A DNA stretch of 5,296 nucleotides from Bacteroidales bacterium (GTDB lineage: Bacteria > Bacteroidota > Bacteroidia > Bacteroidales > UBA12077). Below, piece after piece: positions 1 through 4,718 of this stretch (the first letter of the stretch is position 1; each line of letters opens with the position of its first letter). The stretch lies in the NCBI GenBank assembly GCA_030600865.1, contig JAUVUS010000215.1:1-5296 (forward strand). The letters run 5' to 3'. The notes below the pieces were generated by a model. It saw nothing but the letters and a program-made list of their open reading frames with translations. It searched no databases and was not told the origin of the DNA. Both the position numbers and the translations under genes were made by a program.

Positions 1-738
1 AAGTCTTTTTAAATCATTAATTAATTGATAAATATTGTTTGATTTTATGGCCCAAAGCTTGCGCCCAAAATTTCTTATAATTTTTTCCGGAGTATCAATT
101 GACATAATATCCCCGTTCTGAATCAATGCCACACGATCGCATAAATTTGCTTCATCCATATATGGAGTTGAAACCAGAATTGTAATACCTTTTTCTTTTA
201 AACGGATAAGCATTTCCCAAAATTCTTTTCTGGAAACAGCATCAACACCTGTTGTTGGTTCATCTAATATTAATATATCGGGACTATGAATTAAAGCACA
301 TGAAAGAGCCAGTTTCTGCTTCATTCCTCCGGAAAGCTTCCCTGCTAAACGATCTTTAAAAGGCTCAATATGACTATAAATATCTTTAATCAAATCATAA
401 TTTTCTTCGATAGTAGTTCCAAAAATACGAGCAAAAAAAGTTAGGTTTTCCTCAACCGATAAATCCTGATACAAGGAAAATCGTTGTGGCATATATCCAA
501 TATTAGTTCTTATTTTTTTATAATCTTTAACAACATCCGAATCTAATACAGTTACTTTTCCTTCTGTCGGAAACAACAGTGTTGTAATAATCCTTAAAAT
601 ACTTGTTTTACCAGCACCATCAGGACCAATCAAGCCAAACAACTCTCCTTTGGAAACTGAAAAACTTACACCTTTTACGGCTTCCACTTTTTCGTATGAT
701 TTTTTTAATTCCTCAACTTCTATTGCAAATTCATTCAT
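1..738 (-). CDS. ABC-2 type export ATPase, YbhF N-terminal-domain-like (partial, 3' end beyond window)
   Basis: This is a nucleotide-binding subunit that would power an ABC-2 exporter at the inner membrane. I translated 246 codons from the ATG at 738 to base 1 with no stop, so the C-terminus is missing. Seen: Walker A GPDGAGKT (residues 38-45), Q-loop Gln85 in YMPQ, signature LSGGM (135-139), Walker B ILILDEP with Asp159-Glu160, and a D-loop region TTGVDAVSR. The usual H-loop histidine is absent: the segment reads STPYMDEA, with Pro192 in its place. As I recall it, the N-terminal ATPase half of E. coli YbhF has the same GPDGAGKT, GKLSGGMKQK and GVD-SR features and also lacks that histidine. 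This gene therefore probably equals the first half of YbhF, with a second, catalytically complete domain beyond the edge, fused or separate. It follows the HlyD-type adaptor after 216 bp on the same strand. No clear Shine-Dalgarno or separate promoter was found. The function is firm; the substrate is unknown. Confidence 0.95.
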   Translation of the reverse strand, partial: MNEFAIEVEELKKSYEKVEAVKGVSFSVSKGELFGLIGPDGAGKTSILRIITTLLFPTEGKVTVLDSDVVKDYKKIRTNIGYMPQRFSLYQDLSVEENLTFFARIFGTTIEENYDLIKDIYSHIEPFKDRLAGKLSGGMKQKLALSCALIHSPDILILDEPTTGVDAVSRKEFWEMLIRLKEKGITILVSTPYMDEANLCDRVALIQNGDIMSIDTPEKIIRNFGRKLWAIKSNNIYQLINDLKRL

Positions 739-781
739 AATTTTAGGCTGTTAGCTTTTAGACATTTGCTATTAGCTTCTT

Positions 782-799
782 TTCTATTGTTCAATAGAA
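782..799. repeat. Perfect 8-bp inverted repeat with 2-bp centre
   Basis: TTCTATTG and CAATAGAA flank a central TT. The arms are perfect. A two-base loop is too tight for a stable RNA hairpin at full length, and no T-run follows on either strand, so a terminator is unlikely. It could be a protein-binding dyad or a chance AT-rich palindrome. It lies 44-61 bp upstream of the ATPase start codon. Confidence 0.4.
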
Positions 800-800
800 C

Positions 801-840
801 CACAAAGCGCACAATGTATGCACAAAGTTCACAATATCAA
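801..840. repeat. Two-copy 20-bp imperfect tandem repeat
   Basis: Two adjacent 20-bp units (801-820 and 821-840) both begin cacaaag and share acaat at the same offset, with 14 of 20 positions identical. There is no gene or binding-site context that explains them. They look like non-coding filler or the remnant of a dispersed intergenic repeat. Confidence 0.45.
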
Positions 841-899
841 ATTCGATTTAATTAACACTAATATAAACAATTAGCATAGGTATTCATTTTAACTTTGAA

Positions 900-940
900 C
901 CTGTCTGCCCTACCTAGCCGGCAGGCAGGCGACAGGCAGG
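900..940. repeat. GC-rich stem-loop element after the adaptor gene
   Basis: This 41-bp stretch is 29/41 G+C in an otherwise strongly AT-rich window. CCTGTCTGCC (900-909) pairs with GGCAGGCAGG (920-929), giving ten pairs on the plus strand with one G-U, around a 10-nt loop. The word AGGCAGG recurs at 934-940. It begins 15 bp past the adaptor's stop codon in the direction of transcription. No T-run follows on the minus strand, so it is not a standard terminator. The composition and palindromic form suggest a dispersed repeat unit (REP-like), which is inference. It could also stabilise the 3' end of the upstream transcript. Confidence 0.6.
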
Positions 941-954
941 CTTTAAACCTGAAA

Positions 955-1833
955 CTAAAAAACAACTTCCCCAGGCATTCCTATTTTCAATTTGCCATCG
1001 TTTTTAATCCTTATTTTCACAGCATAAACCATATTTACACGTTCTTCTTTTGTTTGTATTATTTTGGGAGTAAACTCTGCCTGATCAGATATCCAAAACA
1101 CTTCGCCATTGTACTCCTGATTAGATTCTGCATCCTTATCGATATAAACTTTTACTTTCTGTCCAATTTTCACATCAGGTAATTGAGCACCACTTATATA
1201 AACCCGCAACTCAATTTCGTCTAATCGTGCAATTTTATACAGCGCTTTTCCGATAATTACAATCTCATTTTCTTCGAGATATTTTTCCAGAACTATTCCA
1301 TCAATCGGATTAACAATTTTAGCTCTTCGGATTTGCTCATCCATTAACTTTACCTGTTTATCAACAACTTCCATTTCTTTTACTATTGATGAAATCTGAG
1401 TTTCTGTAGCAATAATTTGTTTTTCCAGAACATCGTATTTTCCTTTTATATCATCGTACTGTTGTTTGGTTGCTGCATTATCTTTATATAATTGTTCTAT
1501 TCTGTTCTTCTCTGTTTCGAGAACTCTTTTTTGCTCTTCCTGAACGTTAATTTGAGCTCTTACATTAGCTGTTTTTGAAGCTATTGCATACTTTTGAGCC
1601 AATAACTGTTCTCTTTGAATTGATTGAGGCACAGTATCAATAAAACCAAGGAACTGACCTTTCTTCAATTTCTCTCCTTCTTCAATATTAAACTCAATTA
1701 TTTTGCCCTGTGCTTCGGCACTTACAATAACTTCCTTTGCTTCGAAATTTCCATAAGCATCTGAGCCATCTTCATTTCCTGAGCATGCTGCCAATAAAAT
1801 TGGAAATATCCATAGTATTAATTTTGTTTTCAT
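955..1833 (-). CDS. HlyD/YbhG-type periplasmic adaptor lipoprotein
   Basis: This is the membrane fusion protein that would link the inner-membrane ABC exporter to the TolC-like channel. The start is set at the ATG at 1833. An upstream in-frame TTG at 1851 would add six residues in front of a clear lipoprotein signal peptide, so it is rejected. The signal is MKTKLILWIFPILLAAC, with lipobox LAAC and acylated Cys17; the protein is 292 aa. Order of parts: first lipoyl half (about 33-68, with EAQGKI and EEGEKLKKGQ), a long alpha-helical hairpin (about 70-170), second lipoyl half (about 171-202, with NPIDGIV), then a beta-barrel and membrane-proximal part ending in GMPGEVVF. The hairpin tip carries R111-x3-L115-x6-T122, which matches the RxxxLxxxxxxS channel-docking motif except for Thr in place of Ser. 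The segment EFTPKIIQT (253-261) resembles YbhG-family proteins. It lies 107 bp downstream of the TolC-like gene and 216 bp upstream of the ATPase, all on one strand. Whether the lipid anchor sits in the inner membrane is inferred from its role. Confidence 0.93.
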   Translation of the reverse strand: MKTKLILWIFPILLAACSGNEDGSDAYGNFEAKEVIVSAEAQGKIIEFNIEEGEKLKKGQFLGFIDTVPQSIQREQLLAQKYAIASKTANVRAQINVQEEQKRVLETEKNRIEQLYKDNAATKQQYDDIKGKYDVLEKQIIATETQISSIVKEMEVVDKQVKLMDEQIRRAKIVNPIDGIVLEKYLEENEIVIIGKALYKIARLDEIELRVYISGAQLPDVKIGQKVKVYIDKDAESNQEYNGEVFWISDQAEFTPKIIQTKEERVNMVYAVKIRIKNDGKLKIGMPGEVVF

Positions 1834-1897
1834 AACCTTATCTTGTTTCAAATTTCTAATTTCAAGTTTTAGATTTCTTGTTCCTTTATACTTTTGT

Positions 1898-1939
1898 CTT
1901 TTTACTTTTTACTTTAATCTTTTTACTTTTTACTTTAAT
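1898..1939. repeat. Perfect two-copy 21-bp tandem repeat
   Basis: Units 1898-1918 and 1919-1939 are identical; each is c-t5-a-c-t5-actttaat. They lie directly after the stop codon of the TolC-like gene, within the 107-bp gap before the adaptor. On the coding (minus) strand the whole gap is purine-rich and A-rich. The unit also contains internal ctttttactttttac redundancy. Replication slippage is the likely origin. It makes no hairpin and is not part of either protein. Confidence 0.85.
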
Positions 1940-1940
1940 C

Positions 1941-3206
1941 TTAAATATCTCCTTTTATATATAAGTAATTTACTTTCGACTGAACTAACTGAATTTTATT
2001 TGTTTCGTAATTAATTTTTGCCTGCGTTTCCTTACTTAACTCAGTTATGTAATCTGTTGATGTAATTACTCCATTGTCAAGTTTTGAGCGAGCACTCTCT
2101 GTCACTTCTTCACGCACTTTAATAATCTCCAAATCAGATTCAATTGCATCCTGATATATCTTGATTTTTGCACTTTCATTTTTTAACGCAACATTTATTT
2201 GTTTATTAAAAGAACTCTCTTGTGTAGAAACCAAGTCTTTATTTAATGAAATGATTTGTTTTTCTCTGTTTGTTTTATTCCAATCCCAAAATTTCCAGTT
2301 CAATCCAAGTCCAACATAATAATATGAATCAAACTGTTCACTAGTCATATTTAAACCCGGTTTTCCATAACCTAATTGGGTAAATGCAAATACGGTTGGT
2401 TTATTCTGTTTTGGAACAATCTTTGATGTAGCATCAAGTTTTTCTCTTTGATAATCAAATAATATTAATTCCGGCCTGCTTAAACTTTCCGAATTATCTA
2501 TATCATATTCAGGAATCTCAAATCCTGACTCATAATCTATATCCATACCCGTAATTTCTGCTAATACATCAATTGCAGCAAGTATTTGATTTTTTATCTC
2601 AGTAATACTCTGTCTAACTTTGATTTTTTCAGCTTTTAATGCACTTAAATCTGAACTCAGCAACATTCCGTTTTTAACACTTGACTCAACAGTTTTTTCT
2701 TTGGATTCCAAATCATTAAACATTACATTAAGCAATTCATCGTTACGTTGAAGAATTAAAATAGCAAAATAAAATTTATTAATCTGTTCTTTAATTTTAT
2801 TAAGTTCAACTTGTGTATTCTGCTGATTTACTTTAAGATTAGTATTTTCTAATTGCTTTGCAGATTTTATTCTTCCCCAATCATAAATCAATTGATTAAT
2901 ATCGACAGTGGTTTTATATTGATCTTTAGGCACTTCAGGTAAATCAATCGAAATAGGCAAATCGATCTCAAGTGCAAAAACATCAGACTGATATGTAGCC
3001 ATAGCATTAAATTCAGCATTCGGCAACCATCCTGTTTTTAAGTTTTTTATATTTAACTGATTAGTTTGTGCAAATATTTCGCTCTGATTAGCTAATGGAT
3101 AGTTAATCAGCATATTTTCATAACAATCTTCTAAACGGACATTCTGCTGTTGCTGAGCTAATGCAATATTGGTTATGAAAAATAAAATAATAAGAATTCT
3201 TTTCAT
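1941..3206 (-). CDS. TolC-family outer-membrane efflux channel
   Basis: This is an outer-membrane exit duct of the OEP/TolC fold, expected to trimerise and dock with the adaptor encoded next to it. The protein has 421 aa, normal for the family. A signal peptide (MKRILIILFFITNIALA) is followed by a probable cleavage before Gln18. Two homologous halves are visible. The first has TGWLPNAEFNA (58-68) and IYDWGR (107-112); the second has FAFTQLGYG (273-281) and FWDWNK (306-311). Each half also has a matching helical segment, KNGMLLSSDLSALKAE (178-193) and DNGVITSTDYITELSKE (377-393), which shows the internal duplication typical of TolC proteins. Its ATG shares one base with the TAA of the upstream TetR gene (TAATG), which suggests translational coupling. 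A channel inside the operon suggests a dedicated rather than shared duct. No lipobox is seen, so it is not of the lipidated OprM type. Substrate unknown. Confidence 0.95.
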   Translation of the reverse strand: MKRILIILFFITNIALAQQQQNVRLEDCYENMLINYPLANQSEIFAQTNQLNIKNLKTGWLPNAEFNAMATYQSDVFALEIDLPISIDLPEVPKDQYKTTVDINQLIYDWGRIKSAKQLENTNLKVNQQNTQVELNKIKEQINKFYFAILILQRNDELLNVMFNDLESKEKTVESSVKNGMLLSSDLSALKAEKIKVRQSITEIKNQILAAIDVLAEITGMDIDYESGFEIPEYDIDNSESLSRPELILFDYQREKLDATSKIVPKQNKPTVFAFTQLGYGKPGLNMTSEQFDSYYYVGLGLNWKFWDWNKTNREKQIISLNKDLVSTQESSFNKQINVALKNESAKIKIYQDAIESDLEIIKVREEVTESARSKLDNGVITSTDYITELSKETQAKINYETNKIQLVQSKVNYLYIKGDI

Positions 3207-3829
3207 TACGCTTTAATTGAATTAATAATAAATTCTTTAACAAAATCTTTTCTTTGTTTAAGAAAAGCATCATATTGTTTTTTATCATTATCAAACATAA
3301 TTCCTTGAATTATCGGCCTTGCTACAATAGGAAATACAATTAAACCAATAACATTAGTCATTAAGTTTCTTGTATCTATTGGTTTAACAATACCTTTTTG
3401 AACTTCAGCCTGAATTTGAGCATCAAATTTTTCAAATAAATTACTCTCCTTTATATGAATATTCTTTTCAAATATATTCACAAGAATTTGAGGATTTCTA
3501 TTTAATTCATTAATTACAAAACCCGGAATATATGGATGTTTAGTAAGTAAGTCCATGTAACTTTCAATAAAGAATTCAATTTTCTCGAAAACGGGTTTCT
3601 CCGATAACATTATCTCCTGCATCCTCGGAATAAAAATTGAAAAAGCAATATTAAAAACCTTTTCAAATAACTTCTCCTTAGTACGATAATAATAATGCAA
3701 CAAAGCCTTATTAATACCTGCCTTATCTGCAATCTCCTGCATTCTTGCCCCTGTCATTCCTTTTTGCTGAAAGACTTCCTTAGCAGCATCCATAATTTTT
3801 TGCTCTGTATCTTTTTGTTGATTTACCAT
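3206..3829 (-). CDS. TetR/AcrR-family repressor of the TolC-HlyD-ABC operon
   Basis: This is a one-domain DNA-binding regulator with a ligand pocket, 207 aa, the usual size for TetR proteins. The N-terminal domain (about 8-56) has the helix AAKEVFQQKG (15-24) followed by the helix-turn-helix IADKAGINKALLHYYYRTKEKL (33-54), ending in the family's typical YYY-x-KE-LF run. The rest is helical, with no recognisable ligand signature. It is the first gene of the minus-strand operon and overlaps the TolC-like gene by one base. The position parallels cecR (ybiH) before ybhGFSR in E. coli. Upstream are a good Bacteroidota promoter and two overlapping palindromes, so autorepression is likely. No Shine-Dalgarno precedes the ATG; the leader is A/T-rich, as is common in this phylum. 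The inducing molecule cannot be inferred. Confidence 0.93.
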   Translation of the reverse strand: MVNQQKDTEQKIMDAAKEVFQQKGMTGARMQEIADKAGINKALLHYYYRTKEKLFEKVFNIAFSIFIPRMQEIMLSEKPVFEKIEFFIESYMDLLTKHPYIPGFVINELNRNPQILVNIFEKNIHIKESNLFEKFDAQIQAEVQKGIVKPIDTRNLMTNVIGLIVFPIVARPIIQGIMFDNDKKQYDAFLKQRKDFVKEFIINSIKA

Positions 3830-3852
3830 TTTTTAAATACTTAACTATTTTA

Positions 3853-3883
3853 TTAAACTAATTGGTTTAACCATTTGGTCAAA
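3853..3883. promoter_or_regulatory. Tandem palindromic operator, probably for the minus-strand TetR
   Basis: Two 18-bp dyads overlap here. Site 1 (3853-3870) is TTAAACTAATTGGTTTAA, with 8 of 9 base pairs symmetric. Site 2 (3866-3883) is TTTAACCATTTGGTCAAA, with 7 of 9. Their cores ACTAATTGGT (3857-3866) and ACCATTTGGT (3870-3879) are 13-bp-spaced versions of one sequence, ACYAWTTGGT. They cover the predicted transcription start, and site 2 overlaps the -7 box of the minus-strand promoter, a position from which a bound repressor would block RNA polymerase. Assignment to the adjacent TetR is inferred from position; the symmetry is directly visible. Confidence 0.72.
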
Positions 3884-3911
3884 TTTAAGAAATTTTAATT
3901 TTGAAATCAAA
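3880..3911 (-). promoter_or_regulatory. Bacteroidota-type promoter for the TetR-TolC-HlyD-ABC operon
   Basis: Read on the minus strand, the -33 box TTTG (3911-3908) is followed by 20 bp and the -7 box TAAATTTG (3887-3880), which fits TAnnTTTG exactly. Transcription would start at about 3872-3876, giving a leader of roughly 45 nt. The -7 box overlaps palindrome site 2. Confidence 0.7.
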
Positions 3912-3964
3912 AAAACAAACTATTTATAATTAATCTAAATTTTAATTAGCTCATCTTGTGTTAC

Positions 3965-3982
3965 TTACATTTTTAAATGTAA
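3965..3982. repeat. 18-bp palindrome between the divergent promoters
   Basis: TTACATTT and AAATGTAA flank a central TT, with 8 of 9 pairs symmetric. It ends 16 bp before the -33 box of the plus-strand promoter and lies 53 bp behind that of the minus-strand promoter, which is a typical spot for an activator. Its sequence does not match either operator type in the window. AT richness makes a chance origin possible. Confidence 0.4.
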
Positions 3983-3998
3983 AATAATTTATATTTTA

Positions 3999-4030
3999 TT
4001 TGGAATAAGTAAATTCCCGTCATATATTTG
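3999..4030 (+). promoter_or_regulatory. Bacteroidota-type promoter for the TetR-RND module
   Basis: The -33 box TTTG (3999-4002), a 20-bp spacer, and the -7 box TATATTTG (4023-4030) match the phylum's consensus with no mismatch and the same spacing as the divergent promoter. Transcription would start at about 4034-4038, inside the downstream dyad, with a leader of about 25 nt. Confidence 0.7.
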
Positions 4031-4049
4031 TGAGCGAATACTAACTAAC
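4030..4049. promoter_or_regulatory. Operator-like imperfect dyad, copy 1 (before the TetR gene)
   Basis: GTGAGCGAATACTAACTAAC is an imperfect dyad (6 of 10 pairs) that shares its first G with the -7 box and covers the predicted transcription start. It ends 11 bp before the ATG of the TetR gene. A 17/20 copy recurs at 4689-4708. Half-sites follow GTkaGykA. Repetition before two adjacent genes and the position over the start site point to a repressor site, probably for the TetR protein encoded directly downstream. Confidence 0.7.
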
Positions 4050-4060
4050 TTTTTTAACAA

Positions 4061-4636
4061 ATGCTAAGCGAAAGGCAACAACAAATAATTGAAGAATCAA
4101 TCAAGTTGATTGATAATAAGGGGATACAAGGATTTACAATTAAAAATCTTTCTAAAGAAATTGGCATTTCAGAACCTGGTATTTATAGGCATTTTGAAAG
4201 TAAATTTGCTATTCTTAACGAAATCTTAGATTCATTTAAACAAAATCTGATTGAAAATCAAAAAGCTTTTGCCAAGAATGGTGTTGATCCTTTAACTAAA
4301 TTGAAATTATTCTTCAATAAATTATTTTTGAAATTTATTGAAAATCCTGCTTTGATATCTGTAATTTTTTCAGAGGAAATTTTTCAGAATGAGAAACTTC
4401 TTTCTGACAAAGTAAACGAGATACATGCAATGAATGAGAAGATAGTTAGTTCTGTTTTCAGGGACTTACAAAAATCCAAACAAATATCAAAAGAACTAAA
4501 TATTGAAACCTTTACTCTAATATTTTTCGGATCTGTTCGTCTATTAGTTCGTAAGTGGAAATATTCAGAATATAACTTCAATTTACTGGAAAAAGGAAAC
4601 GAGTTATTTAACACATTATTAAGCTTGGCTAAATAA
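4061..4636 (+). CDS. TetR/AcrR-family repressor paired with the RND transporter
   Basis: This is a transcription repressor of 191 aa. The helix-turn-helix domain spans about residues 5-50: first helix RQQQIIEESIKLIDNKG, then IKNLSKEIGISEPGIYRHF (27-45) with the typical recognition helix and a following ESKFAIL. The C-terminal part is helical, with FFGSVRLLVRKWKYS (about 154-168) resembling the last dimerisation helices of TetR proteins. Apart from the shared domain it is clearly different from the divergent TetR, so the two are not recent duplicates. It has its own promoter and an operator-like dyad immediately upstream. The RND-type gene follows after 82 bp on the same strand with a copy of the same dyad. 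No Shine-Dalgarno precedes the ATG. Ligand unknown. Confidence 0.92.
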   Translation: MLSERQQQIIEESIKLIDNKGIQGFTIKNLSKEIGISEPGIYRHFESKFAILNEILDSFKQNLIENQKAFAKNGVDPLTKLKLFFNKLFLKFIENPALISVIFSEEIFQNEKLLSDKVNEIHAMNEKIVSSVFRDLQKSKQISKELNIETFTLIFFGSVRLLVRKWKYSEYNFNLLEKGNELFNTLLSLAK

Positions 4637-4639
4637 CAC

Positions 4640-4679
4640 AATCATTAATCGGATTAATTTCTTTTAATGATTATTTTTT
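4640..4679 (+). terminator. Possible weak terminator or attenuator hairpin
   Basis: AATCATTAA (4640-4648) pairs perfectly with TTAATGATT (4664-4672) around a 15-nt loop, and a run of six T follows at 4674-4679. This starts four bases after the TetR stop codon. The stem is almost all A-T, so it would be weak. A competing dyad, ATTAATC-G-GATTAAT (4644-4658), shares the left arm. It may partly end the TetR transcript or limit read-through into the transporter gene; a protein-binding site is the alternative. Confidence 0.4.
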
Positions 4680-4688
4680 ATAATAAAC

Positions 4689-4708
4689 GTGAGTGAATAT
4701 TAACAAAC
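4689..4708. promoter_or_regulatory. Operator-like imperfect dyad, copy 2 (before the RND gene)
   Basis: GTGAGTGAATATTAACAAAC matches the dyad at 4030-4049 in 17 of 20 positions and is symmetric in 7 of 10 pairs. It ends 10 bp before the RND start codon, almost the same spacing as copy 1. No TAnnTTTG box precedes it; TATAAT occurs at 4679-4684 but without a convincing partner box. It may therefore act on a weak promoter here or as a roadblock on transcription from the TetR promoter. Confidence 0.65.
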
Positions 4709-4718
4709 ATAAATAAAG

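Larger units (their letters stand above)
739..954. other. Repeat-bearing intergenic gap between adaptor and ATPase genes
   Basis: No credible gene lies in this 216-bp gap. Reading from left to right it holds a T/AGC-rich stretch with repeated ttagctt words (751-780), a short perfect inverted repeat (782-799), a 20-bp imperfect tandem repeat (801-840), an AT-rich stretch, and a GC-rich stem-loop element (900-940). I searched the minus strand for a TAnnTTTG-type -7 box to drive the ATPase gene and found none. The ATPase is therefore probably read through from the upstream adaptor gene despite the long gap. Confidence 0.6.

Noticed and set aside
801..840. Start of a CRISPR-like array or iteron set
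   Set aside because: Only two adjacent imperfect copies (14 of 20 positions), without spacers, cas genes or a replication gene.
900..940. GC-rich stem-loop as the intrinsic terminator of the adaptor gene
   Set aside because: No T-run follows it on the minus strand, and the ATPase that should belong to the same exporter lies downstream.
895..1182. 95-codon plus-strand reading frame
   Set aside because: It lies mostly antisense to the well-supported HlyD-type gene and begins in the GC-rich repeat. The protein is low-complexity, rich in Phe/Ile/Tyr, with no family features.
1834..1851. Upstream TTG start for the adaptor gene
   Set aside because: It adds six residues (including charged ones) before a complete lipoprotein signal peptide that starts naturally at the ATG at 1833.
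3899..3912. TTTTGA-AA-TCAAAA inverted repeat as another operator
   Set aside because: Short arms made mostly of A/T runs next to the -33 box, with no second copy; chance is a sufficient explanation.
4384..4641. 85-codon minus-strand reading frame
   Set aside because: It is wholly antisense to the C-terminal half of the plus-strand TetR gene. It has no family features and no promoter.
4679..4684. TATAAT as a promoter for the RND gene
   Set aside because: A lone sigma-70-like hexamer in AT-rich DNA, with no upstream partner box and no match to the Bacteroidota consensus seen at the two other promoters.
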